11,836 nt of DNA from Actinomycetota bacterium. GTDB lineage: Bacteria; Actinomycetota; Thermoleophilia; Gaiellales; Gaiellaceae. Position numbers and translations under genes: made by a program. The notes beneath the pieces are model-generated. The model had not been told where the DNA came from and ran no database searches. It was given only the letters and a program-made list of their open reading frames with translations. The stretch spans positions 1-11,836 of the forward strand of contig JAIBJP010000097.1 in NCBI GenBank assembly GCA_020029625.1, read 5' to 3'. Shown piece by piece: positions 1 to 7,627 of the stretch (position 1 is the first letter of the stretch; each line of letters starts with the position of its first letter).

Positions 1-989
1 CAGATCGCGCTCGGCTCGATGTTGCCGACGCGGCAGACGATGTCGAGGAACTTCTCCATGCCCATGTCCGACCCGAAGCCGCTCTCGGTCACGACGTAGT
101 CGGCGAGCTTGAGGGCGACGAGGTCGGCGACGAGCGAGTTGTTGCCGTGGGCGATGTTGGCGAAGGGCCCGCAGTGCACGAAGGCGGGCTGTGCCTCGAG
201 CGTCTGGACGAGATTCGGCTTGATGGCCTCCTTGAGGAGGACGGTCATGGCGCCCGCCGCCCGGATCTGCTCGGCGGTCACCGGCTCCCCGTCCCACGAG
301 TAGCCGATTGTGATCGCGCCGAGGCGCTGGCGCAGGTCGAAGAGATCGCGGGCCACTGCGAGGATCGCCATCACCTCCGAAGCTGCGGTGATGTCGAAGC
401 CCGTCTCTCGCACGTAGCCGTTGGCGCGGCCGCCGAGGCCGACAACGATCTGGCGCAGTGCCCGGTCGTTGATGTCGACACAGCGCCGCCAGCTCACCGT
501 CAGCGGATCGATCCCGAGCTTGTTGTCGTGCAGTAGGTGGGCCTCGACCATCGCGGCGAGGAGGTTGTTCGCCGCGCTGATCGCGTGAATGTCGCCCGTG
601 AAGTGGAGATTGAGATCCTCCATCGGAACGACCTGCGCGTAGCCCCCGCCGGCGGCGCCACCCTTGATCCCGAAGACCGGCCCGAGGGAGGCCTCGCGCA
701 GGCAGAGCGCCACCTTCTTGCCGATGTGCCCGAGCCCCTGGGTCAGCGAGACCGAGGTGGTCGTCTTCCCTTCGCCGGCCTTTGTCGGCGTGATCGCCGT
801 GACGCAGATGAGCTTCCCGTCCGGAACGTCCTTGAGCCGCTCGAGCACGTCGAGGCCGACCTTCGCCTTGTACTTCCCGTAGAGGTCGTACTCGTCCGGG
901 TCGAGGCCGGCGTCTTCCGCGATCTCGCCGATGGGACGAAGCTCCGCCTCCTGGGCGATCTCGAGGCTCGAGGGCATGTGCGTGGCCAT
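1..989 (-). CDS. fhs: Formate--tetrahydrofolate ligase, N-terminal 329 residues (runs off the window)
   Basis: This enzyme joins formate to tetrahydrofolate with ATP in the cytoplasm, or runs in reverse to release formate and ATP. The reading frame is open from ATG at 989 to the window edge. The family is usually about 550-560 residues, so roughly the last 40% lies outside. Residues 66-76 hold the family P-loop (TAITPTKAGEGKTT). Downstream are family stretches such as FGIKGGAAGGGYAQV (106-120), NLHFTGDIHAISAANN (127-142) and HCGPFANIAHGNNS (272-285). The ATG shares one base with the TGA of mgdA (TGATG), so translation is probably coupled. A second Met at residue 5 is a possible start. Placed last after a folate-coupled demethylating oxidoreductase, it most likely handles the one-carbon unit released there. 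Family assignment is very secure; its direction in the cell is inferred. Confidence 0.96.
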   Translation of the reverse strand, partial: MATHMPSSLEIAQEAELRPIGEIAEDAGLDPDEYDLYGKYKAKVGLDVLERLKDVPDGKLICVTAITPTKAGEGKTTTSVSLTQGLGHIGKKVALCLREASLGPVFGIKGGAAGGGYAQVVPMEDLNLHFTGDIHAISAANNLLAAMVEAHLLHDNKLGIDPLTVSWRRCVDINDRALRQIVVGLGGRANGYVRETGFDITAASEVMAILAVARDLFDLRQRLGAITIGYSWDGEPVTAEQIRAAGAMTVLLKEAIKPNLVQTLEAQPAFVHCGPFANIAHGNNSLVADLVALKLADYVVTESGFGSDMGMEKFLDIVCRVGNIEPSAI

Positions 990-2203
990 CAGTGGGACAC
1001 CGCCGCGGCCGCCAGCTCGCTCACGAGCTCGTCCTTGTAGAAGCGTTCGAGGGCAAAGGGAGCAATCAACGGGGGAGTCTGCTTCGTCGCGACGAGCTCC
1101 GCAAGCGTCGTACCCACGATCGGAGCGGCCTTGAAGCCGTACGTGCCCCACCCGCAGCTCACCAGGAACCCGTCGACCTCGGTCACGCCCAGAATCGGGC
1201 TGTAGTCGGGCGAGAGGTCGCAGAGGCCCGTCCAGGAGCGCAGGATCTTGGCTCGCTCCAGCTGCGGGAAGAGCTCCAGCGTGTGCTTGGCCGAATACTC
1301 GAGGAAGGGGAACGTGCCGATCCCCTTGTAGGTCGTGTACGGCTCGATCTCCGCGCCGATGAGGAACTCGCCCCGGTCCGTCTGCGAGACGTAGATGTGC
1401 ATCTGCGAGGAGACGATGATCACGTCGAGGAACGGCTTCACCGGCTCCGTGACGAACGCCTGGAGGATGTGGGTCGTGATCGGCAGGGGAACGTCGGCCA
1501 GGTCGGCGACGAGAGTCGACCAGCCCGCCGTGCAGCTGATGACCGTGTCGCACTCGATGTCCCCGCGGGTCGTCTGCACGCCTCGCACACGTCCGTTCGA
1601 GCGTTCGATTCCCGTGACCTCGGTGTACGGGTGGATCTCGACGCCGCCCCTGTCGGCTCCGCGCGCATAGCCCCAGACCACCGCGTCGTGACGGATGATC
1701 CCGCCCGGGGGGTGATAGAGCGCCGCCATGACGGGCCAAGTGACCTCCTCCGAGAGGTTCATCTCCGGGCAGAGCTTCGCGATCTCGTCGGGATAGATCA
1801 CGCGGCTGTCGATCCCCAGCAGCCGGTTCACCTCGGCGCGTTCGTTGGCCGTGATGATCCCGCGGTCCGAGTGCGCGAGCGTCAGGTGGCCCTGTTGAGA
1901 GAAGAGGAGGTTGAAGTCGAGGTCGGCTGCGAGGCCCTCGTAGAGCTTCACGCTGGCCGAGTAGAACTCCGCTCCCTGGGGCGTGCGGTAGTTGGCGCGG
2001 ATGATCGTCGTGTTGCGCCCGGCTGCCCCCGACCCGATGTAGCTCTTGTCCAGCACGGCGACGTCGGTGATGCCGTGGTTCTTCGCCAGGTAGTACGCGG
2101 TCGAGAGCCCGTGCGAGCCGGCCCCGACGATGACCACGTCGTAGCGGCGCTTCAGCTCCCCACGGGGCCGCCACATGCGCCGGACGCGGAAGATGTCTTT
2201 CAT
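989..2203 (-). CDS. mgdA: FAD/FMN-dependent oxidoreductase, sarcosine-oxidase beta-like subunit (probable N-methylglutamate dehydrogenase subunit A)
   Basis: This 404-residue protein, the size of heterotetrameric sarcosine oxidase beta (SoxB), is the catalytic amine-oxidising subunit. The dinucleotide-binding motif GAGSHG is at residues 27-32 after a short basic lead. GRNTTIIRANYRTPQG (62-77) is a flavin-contact stretch of the family. GGIIRHDAVVWGYAR (167-181) places His172 where sarcosine oxidase beta carries covalently bound FMN (His173 in the corynebacterial enzyme). A C-terminal GWGTYGFKAAPIVG matches the family's GWGTGGFK stretch. The frame extends upstream to 2485, but that extension lies inside mgdD. 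The ATG at 2203 overlaps the mgdD stop by four bases (ATGA) and begins a normal beta N-terminus, so it is chosen. Sarcosine oxidase is the alternative; adjacent mgsABC and gmaS favour N-methylglutamate as substrate. Confidence 0.85.
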   Translation of the reverse strand: MKDIFRVRRMWRPRGELKRRYDVVIVGAGSHGLSTAYYLAKNHGITDVAVLDKSYIGSGAAGRNTTIIRANYRTPQGAEFYSASVKLYEGLAADLDFNLLFSQQGHLTLAHSDRGIITANERAEVNRLLGIDSRVIYPDEIAKLCPEMNLSEEVTWPVMAALYHPPGGIIRHDAVVWGYARGADRGGVEIHPYTEVTGIERSNGRVRGVQTTRGDIECDTVISCTAGWSTLVADLADVPLPITTHILQAFVTEPVKPFLDVIIVSSQMHIYVSQTDRGEFLIGAEIEPYTTYKGIGTFPFLEYSAKHTLELFPQLERAKILRSWTGLCDLSPDYSPILGVTEVDGFLVSCGWGTYGFKAAPIVGTTLAELVATKQTPPLIAPFALERFYKDELVSELAAAAVSH

Positions 2204-2694
2204 CCGCGGAGCCCCTCCGCCGCGTCGACGACGACCTCGGCAAGGTAGTGCCCGTATTCCTGCGGGAAGAAGAGGCGGAAGGTCTCGGCGTCGTCCCGGA
2301 GCACGTACGCCTGCACGTGCGCGACCGCGCCCACCGCGGGAAGGGAGTCGAGATCGAGGTCGGTCAAGCGGCGCATGAGCGCTTCGCCGCGAAGCTGGAG
2401 CCCGGCCAACGCTCCGCTCATGTCGACAACAAGGAAGCGTTCGGAGAGCTTCGCGCGGACCTCTGCAGTCCTCATGAAGTCGCACAAGACGAGCGCGCGG
2501 TCAGGCGTGACAGGGATGATCTCGAGCGCTCGAGTCTTCAGCGAGCCGATGTCGCCGCGGACGTCGAGCTTGCCCGTAAGGGAGATGTCTGAGATCTCTG
2601 GCGACGCGTGCTCGAGCGCCCGCTCGAGCGGCGAGCGCCACCGAGCCTCGGCGTCGGCCTGGTCCGGCGAGAGGAAATCGAGGAGCTCGCTCAC
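2200..2694 (-). CDS. mgdD: Sarcosine-oxidase gamma-like subunit (probable N-methylglutamate dehydrogenase subunit D)
   Basis: This 164-residue protein (VSELLDFLSPDQADAEARW at the start) is recognised by position directly after the alpha subunit and by a gamma-type layout. That layout is an N-terminal segment, RGDIGSLKTRALEIIPVTP-type strands, FLVVDMSGALAGLQLRGEA near residues 87-105, and a C-terminal FFPQEYGHYLAEVVVDAAEGLR. The gamma subunit has no known catalytic residues; it packs against alpha in the complex and is related to the folate-binding GcvT fold. The start is GTG at 2694, overlapping the mgdC stop as GTGA. The frame stays open much further upstream, but only as an out-of-frame reading of mgdC. 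Gamma sequences are poorly conserved, so identity rests partly on context. Confidence 0.8.
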   Translation of the reverse strand: MSELLDFLSPDQADAEARWRSPLERALEHASPEISDISLTGKLDVRGDIGSLKTRALEIIPVTPDRALVLCDFMRTAEVRAKLSERFLVVDMSGALAGLQLRGEALMRRLTDLDLDSLPAVGAVAHVQAYVLRDDAETFRLFFPQEYGHYLAEVVVDAAEGLRG

Positions 2695-5290
2695 GAGCGG
2701 AGCCGCTCCCCCTCGGGGTCGAAGAAGGGCGTGAGGCGCACATGCGCCTTGTCGAAGCCGCCGTCGATCGTGACGAAGAACTCGGCACCGTCGCGCGCCA
2801 GCTCTGTGGGCACCCAGGCCATTCCGATCACCTTGCGCAGCTCGGGACTCCAGCGTGCGCTCGTGATCCGGCCCACGGGCCGGCGCTCCTTGATGACGAC
2901 CTGGCCTCCCTCGGGTGGCATACGGCCGTCCTCCATCTCGAAGCCGACTAGCTGCTCGCGCGGGCCGCGCGCTCGCACGTGCTCGAGCGCCCACTTGCCG
3001 ACGAAGTCGTCCTTGTCGAACTTGACGATCCAGGGCATGTTCGCCTCGATCAGGTTCGACTCCGAGTCCGTGTCCTGGCCGACGAGGATGTGCATCTTCT
3101 CGAGCCGGAGGATCCGCTGCGGCTCCAGGCCGAAGGGTCGAATGCCGAGATCCTCGCCGCGCTCCAGGATCGTGTCCCACACGAACTCGCCGTACGGGCT
3201 CGGGAAGTGGAGCTCGTAGCCGAGCTCGCCGACGAAGCCGATCCGCAGGACGAGACTCGGGACGCCCGCGATCTTCCCCTGGCGGGCGTCGAGGTAGGAG
3301 ATCGCCTCGTTGGAGACGTCGAGGTCGGTGAGCCTGGTCATGAGCTCGCGTGCCCGCGGCCCCGCGACGTTCACTGCGGCCAGCGCGCCGGTGATGTCCG
3401 CGATCTGCACATCCAGGCCCCAGACCGCGTTCCACCACTCGAACCACTCGACGACCGCGCCGGCGCCCGTCGACGTCGTCGTGACGTAGTACGCATCGTC
3501 GGAGAGCCGCGCGATCGTCCCGTCGTCCATGATCCGCCCCGCGTCCGTGTTGAGGACGCCGTAGCGGATGCGGCCCGCCTTCATGTCTCCGAAGCGGTTC
3601 GGGTACAGCCGCTCCAGGAAATCCGCAGCCTCGGGCCCGACGACGAGCAGCTTGCCGAGCGTGGAGACGTCGATCAGCCCGACTGCGCCGTGCACCGCCT
3701 GCACCTCGGCCTCGACGTCGCCGTAGGAGTGGGGCCGGCGCCACGTCCCGGTCCACATCATGCGGCCGCCGAGCTCCTTGTGGCGGTGGTGGATCGACGA
3801 GCGCTGGGCGGGCTCGTGTGGTCGGCCCGCGAGGACGCCGAGCGTGACCGGGCCCCACGGTGGGCGTGCCGTAGTCGTCCCGATCGTCCCCGGGTCACTC
3901 TCGTTTTCTCTCGCATAGACGCGGATGGAAGGCACGTGGCAGAGCCGCCCCTGGCACGGCCCCATCGTCACCGTCGTGTAGCGCTTGGCCAGCTCGAGGG
4001 AGTCGAAGCCCTCGGCGATCGCGCGCTTCAGATCCTTGTCGGTCACGTCCTCGCAGACACAGACGAAGCACTTCCCCTTGCCGGACGCTCCGTTGTACGT
4101 CGCGGCGGGTATGGCCGCGGAGAGCCCTTCGCCGGCGACCGACCCGACCGCCTCGATGCCCTCCGGGATCTCGGTCGGGAGAAAGGCGCCGCTCTCCGGG
4201 ACGTACTCCACGCGGGCGCCGGCCTGGGCGAGCAGCGAGTAGGCGGGCTGGCGCCCACCCGACATCACGAGCAGGTCGCAGTCGATGCGGCGGCCGTCGA
4301 GCTCGACCGAGCGGAGCACGCCCTTGCGTCCACGAGCGACGATCTCGCGAATCCGCTCGCGGCGCAGGTCGTAGACACCGCCGATCTCCACTCCGATCCC
4401 CTTGAGCCGCGCGGCTGCCTCGCGCCCGTTTTCGTCGACCGTGACGACGACGGCGCGCTCCCCCGGGCGGATGGCCCAGTCGTCGACGAGGCGGCGAACG
4501 GCTTCCGGCAGCATGACGCCGACGAGATCGTTCCCGGGGAAGACGAGCGGCTGCTCGATCGCTCCCGTGGCGACGACGATCTGCTCCGTCCGGTACCGAT
4601 AGAGGACGTTGCCGGCGTCCACCGGCACGAGCCCGCCTTCCCAGATCCCCAGAGCCCTTCCCCTCAATACCTCGAAATCTCCTTCGTCGATTTCGAGGTA
4701 GGGGTTTTCTTCCACGAGGACCACGTGCTTCCCGTCGGCTGCATAGCGGCCGGCCGCTTCTCGCCCGGCGGTCCCACCTCCGACCACCAGGACCTCCGCG
4801 TGGCGATGCTCCGTGTCGTAGCGGTCGCTCCGCTCGGCGTGCGGGTCGATTCGGCCCAGGCCGGCGGCGTTGCGCAGGAACTTCTCGTACAGCGGCCACG
4901 CGCGCCGCGGGCGGATCATCGTCCGGTAGTAGAAGCCGACGGGCGTGAACGGCCCGCCGATCTTGTCCGTGACCGCGAGGAGATCGTGCTCGAGCGAGCC
5001 CAGGACATTTTGCGGAGTGAGGTCTGCGCCCTCGCGCACGGGCTCGGCGCACACGCGGACGTTCGGCGTTCCGTCGACGGTCATCATGCAGTTGGGGCAG
5101 CTGCCGGAGCAGCAGAGAAGCCCCCGCGGGCGGTGGTACTTGAAGCTCCGGGAGAACACGCGCTGGCCGTCGGCGAAGAGCGCCGACCCGAACGTATCTC
5201 CTCGGAAAGCCCTACGGGCTTTCCTCGGAACGTAAAAACGACCTCCTGGGTCCGGTCGATCCGCTCGTCGGGCTGGGGAGGGAGCCTCAT
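2691..5290 (-). CDS. mgdC: Sarcosine-oxidase alpha-like subunit with two [2Fe-2S] motifs and a GcvT domain (probable N-methylglutamate dehydrogenase subunit C); frameshifted near 5210-5213
   Basis: This is the large subunit that takes electrons from the beta flavins and moves the oxidised methyl group onto tetrahydrofolate. The frame from ATG 5290 (overlapping the mgdB stop as ATGA) reads MRLPPQPDERI...FTFRGKPV to 5213, then goes off. The family sequence resumes as AFRGDTFGSALFADGQRV in the next frame at 5210 and runs to the stop at 2691. One missing base in a G-run (GTAGGG read in coding sense) repairs it, giving about 866 residues. The uninterrupted frame alone allows a GTG start at 5159. 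Counting from that GTG: a ferredoxin-like domain with C16, C21, C24, C37; a Rossmann motif GGGTAG at 127-132; a BFD-like set C367, C369, C402, C407; and a GcvT-like aminomethyltransferase domain at about 475-815. Family sure, substrate inferred. Confidence 0.82.
5199..5230. repeat. Perfect 9-bp hairpin flanked by 9-bp direct repeats, at the mgdC frameshift
   Basis: GGAAAGCCC (5204-5212), a TAC loop, then GGGCTTTCC (5216-5224) form a perfect inverted repeat. TCCTCGGAA occurs twice as a direct repeat at 5199-5207 and 5222-5230, overlapping the arms. The point where mgdC changes frame (5210-5213) falls in the GC end of one arm, so polymerase slippage or a sequencing/assembly error at the hairpin is a natural explanation. 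Confidence 0.8.
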
Positions 5291-5562
5291 ACGGCCGGCA
5301 TATCCGGCGTTTCGGTCACTCCGTGTGCCGCGATCCCCTCGCGTGGAGATGCCGAAGGTATCTCCACGCGAATGACTTCGTTCGTGCGCGTGTCCCGCTC
5401 CGCCTGGAACCAGACCTCGCAGCCGAGGCGGTGGTACCACCACTCGCGCTGGATGCCCGCGACGTTCTCCCGGAAGTTCGGCCTCTTCGTGACCTCGCCG
5501 GCGTACGAGAACTCGTTCACGTCGCGCGGGCCGCAGTTCGGACAGGGGAGAAGGAACGACAT
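5287..5562 (-). CDS. mgdB: Sarcosine-oxidase delta-like zinc subunit (probable N-methylglutamate dehydrogenase subunit B)
   Basis: This 91-residue protein has the usual size of the delta (SoxD) subunit, a small structural subunit that binds one zinc ion in the heterotetramer. The start MSFLLPCPNCGPRDVNEF is family-typical. Cys7 and Cys10 (CPNC) with His44 and Cys48 (WWYHRLGC) match the CxxC plus HxxxC zinc ligands of sarcosine oxidase delta. The ATG at 5562 follows the mgsC stop by five bases, and the TGA overlaps the mgdC ATG by four. The gene joins the synthase genes (mgs) to the dehydrogenase genes (mgd) in one transcription unit. Within the mgd set it comes first, whereas the usual order begins with the beta subunit. 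Very secure as SoxD family. Confidence 0.92.
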   Translation of the reverse strand: MSFLLPCPNCGPRDVNEFSYAGEVTKRPNFRENVAGIQREWWYHRLGCEVWFQAERDTRTNEVIRVEIPSASPREGIAAHGVTETPDMPAV

Positions 5563-5567
5563 CAGGT

Positions 5568-6905
5568 TCAGCCCTGATTATCGACGCCTGGGATCCAGCT
5601 CGTGCCGGCAAGCGGCACCCGCGCCATGGCGGCGGCCTCGACCGTCAGCGCGACCAGGTCTTCGGGCTCGAGGTTGTGGACGTGGGACTTCCCGCACGCA
5701 CGCGCGAGCGTCTGGGCTTCGAGCGTCAGCACGCGCAGGTAGTTGGCGATCCGGCGGCCGCCGAGGAGGGGGTCGAAGCGGGCGGCCAGCTCGTCGTCCT
5801 GCGTTGAGATTCCCGCCGGATCGCGCCCGGCCTGCCAGTCGTCGTAGAACCCGGCCGCGCTTCCGATCTTCGCGTATTCCTCCTCCAGCTCGGGGCTGTT
5901 GTCGCCCATGGCGATCAGAGCCGCGGTCCCGATCGATACAGCGTCGGCCCCCAGCGCCAGAGCCTTCGCCACGTCCGCGCCCGTGCGGATCCCGCCGGAG
6001 ACGATCAGCTGCACCTGCCTGTGCATGCCGAGCTCCTGCAGCGCGTCCGACGCGATGCGCACGGCCGGCAGGGTGGGGATGCCCACGTGCTCGATGAAGA
6101 CGTCCTGCGTGGCTGCCGTCCCGCCTTGCATCCCGTCGAGGACGATCGCGTCGGCGCCCGCCTTGACGGCGAGCTGGACGTCGTAGTACGTGCGCGTGGC
6201 GCCGATCTTGACGAAGACCGGCTTCTCCCAGTCGGTGATCTCGCGGAGCTCGCCGATCTTGATCTCGAGGTCGTCCGGCCCGGTCCAGTCGGGATGCCGC
6301 GAGGCGCTCCGCTGGTCGATGCCCCGAGGGAGGCTGCGCATCTCCGCCACCCGATCGGAGATCTTGTGACCCAGGAGCATGCCGCCGCCGCCGGGCTTGG
6401 CTCCCTGCCCGACGACGATCTCGATCGCGTCGGCCTTGCGCAAGTCGTCAGGGTTCATCCCGTAACGCGAAGGCAGGACCTGGTAGACGAGCATCTTCGA
6501 GTGCTCGCGCTCCTCCGGCGTCATGCCGCCGTCGCCCGTCGTCGTGGAGGTGCCCACTTCGCTGGCGCCGCGGCCGAGCGCTTCCTTGGCCGGAGCCGAG
6601 AGCGCTCCGAAGCTCATCCCCGCGATCGTGACCGGGATCTTCAGCTCGAGCGGCTTCTTCGCGAAGCGCGTGCCGAGCGTGACATCCGTATCGCAGCGCT
6701 CGCGGTAGCCCTCGAGGGGGTACCGGGAGATGCTGGCGCCGAGAAGAAGGAGGTCGTCGAAGTGGGGGAGCCGCCGCTTTGCGCCGAAGCCGCGAATGTC
6801 GTAGATGCCCTCACGCGCGGCACGCTGGATCTCGGCGATGACCCTGCGGTCGTAGAGGTACGACTCGCGCAGGCTCCAGGGGTCGTGGGTGTCCATGGTC
6901 GCCAT
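5568..6905 (-). CDS. mgsC: Glutamate-synthase FMN-domain protein, N-methylglutamate synthase subunit C (GlxD-like)
   Basis: This 445-residue protein corresponds to the FMN-binding synthase domain of glutamate synthase (GltB domain 2). It is the catalytic subunit that forms N-methylglutamate. Visible family motifs are AGMSFGALS (95-103), GQGAKPGGGGML (166-177), DGMQGGTAATQ (257-267) and SGGIRTGADVAKALALGADAV (303-323). In true glutamate synthases the stretch before GIATQ carries cysteines binding a [3Fe-4S] cluster. Here the equivalent is DWQAGRDPAGISTQ (356-369) with no cysteine, and the whole protein has only Cys71 and Cys404. The ATG at 6905 shares one base with the mgsB TGA; Met4 is an alternative. 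Other possibilities are an archaeal-type GltB or a glx protein of unknown substrate, but the flanking sox-like genes and gmaS favour MgsC. Confidence 0.9.
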   Translation of the reverse strand: MATMDTHDPWSLRESYLYDRRVIAEIQRAAREGIYDIRGFGAKRRLPHFDDLLLLGASISRYPLEGYRERCDTDVTLGTRFAKKPLELKIPVTIAGMSFGALSAPAKEALGRGASEVGTSTTTGDGGMTPEEREHSKMLVYQVLPSRYGMNPDDLRKADAIEIVVGQGAKPGGGGMLLGHKISDRVAEMRSLPRGIDQRSASRHPDWTGPDDLEIKIGELREITDWEKPVFVKIGATRTYYDVQLAVKAGADAIVLDGMQGGTAATQDVFIEHVGIPTLPAVRIASDALQELGMHRQVQLIVSGGIRTGADVAKALALGADAVSIGTAALIAMGDNSPELEEEYAKIGSAAGFYDDWQAGRDPAGISTQDDELAARFDPLLGGRRIANYLRVLTLEAQTLARACGKSHVHNLEPEDLVALTVEAAAMARVPLAGTSWIPGVDNQG

Positions 6906-7627
6906 CAGTAGGCGTTGTCGACGTGGAAGTTGTAGAGGCGGCGGGCGGAGCCGTAGCGGCGGAAATCGGACGGGTCGAGGTCGTCGATCCCGGCCTGCAG
7001 GAGCAAGTCCGCCAGCTCGGCGCGGTGCTCGTCACGCAGCTCTTTCTCCACGCAGTCGGCTCCCAGCTCGGAGACCGCTCCACGGACGTAGATGCGTGCC
7101 TCGTAGATCGAGTCGCCCAGGGCCTCACCGGCATCGCCGCAGACGACCAGGCGGCCGGTCTGCGCTATGAATCCGCTCAAGTGGCCTACGGAGCCCCGAA
7201 CCACGATGTCGACCCCCTTCATGGAGATCCCACAGCGTGCGGCCGCGTCGCCGTGGACGACGAGCAAGCCGCCGCGTCCGGTCGCGCCCGCGGACTGGCT
7301 CGCATTCCCATCCACCATCACGGTTCCGGAGGTGATGTTCTCGGCGAGGCCGGGACCGGCGTTTCCGTGCACCCGCACGGTCGCCAGCTTGTTCATTCCG
7401 GCGCAGTAGTAGCCCACGTGCCCTTGGATCTCGATCTCGATCTCGGCGTCGATTCCGCAGGCGACGGCATGGGCGCCGTTGGGATTGAGGATGCGCCAGC
7501 GGCGGGGCCCGTCCGCGCCGCCCGCGAGGTCGTGGAGGCGCTGGTTCAGCTCGCGGAGAGGCGTGGAGGCGAGATCGACGACCTCGACTGCCGTCGTCTC
7601 GGCCGCCTCCGTCACCTCAGCTCTCAT
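6905..7627 (-). CDS. mgsB: GXGXG beta-helix subunit, N-methylglutamate synthase subunit B (GlxC-like)
   Basis: This 240-residue protein matches the C-terminal GXGXG domain of glutamate synthase (GltB domain 3), a right-handed beta-helix that holds amidotransferase and synthase parts together. It shows the repeating short strand-turn units, each ending near a glycine: IEIQGHVGYYCAGM, VRVHGNAGPGLAENI, VMVDGNASQSAGATG, LVVHGDAAARCGISM, IVVRGSVGHLSGFIA and IYVRGAVSELGADC. About 40 residues of less regular N-terminus precede the helix. The ATG at 7627 overlaps the mgsA stop by four bases (ATGA) and the TGA shares a base with the mgsC ATG, so the three synthase subunits are probably made together. 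It has no catalytic role of its own in the family. Assignment is secure. Confidence 0.92.
   Translation of the reverse strand: MRAEVTEAAETTAVEVVDLASTPLRELNQRLHDLAGGADGPRRWRILNPNGAHAVACGIDAEIEIEIQGHVGYYCAGMNKLATVRVHGNAGPGLAENITSGTVMVDGNASQSAGATGRGGLLVVHGDAAARCGISMKGVDIVVRGSVGHLSGFIAQTGRLVVCGDAGEALGDSIYEARIYVRGAVSELGADCVEKELRDEHRAELADLLLQAGIDDLDPSDFRRYGSARRLYNFHVDNAY

Noticed and set aside
2200..3858. Extended upstream frame of mgdD, and likewise 2203-2485 for mgdA
   Set aside because: The extra N-terminal parts are Arg/Pro/Gly-rich out-of-frame readings of the preceding gene. The overlapping GTGA and ATGA starts give normal family lengths.
5204..5224. The 9-bp hairpin as a transcription terminator between mgdB and mgdC
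   Set aside because: It lies about 65-85 bases inside the mgdC coding sequence, has no T-tract on the minus strand, and the operon plainly continues.
2979..5375. Very long open frame on the + strand opposite mgdC (about 800 codons), with similar ones at 992-2248 and 9957-11702
   Set aside because: Their translations are Arg/Ala/Asp/Leu/Val-rich with no domain or motif, and they mirror well-identified minus-strand genes. This is the usual antisense effect in GC-rich DNA.
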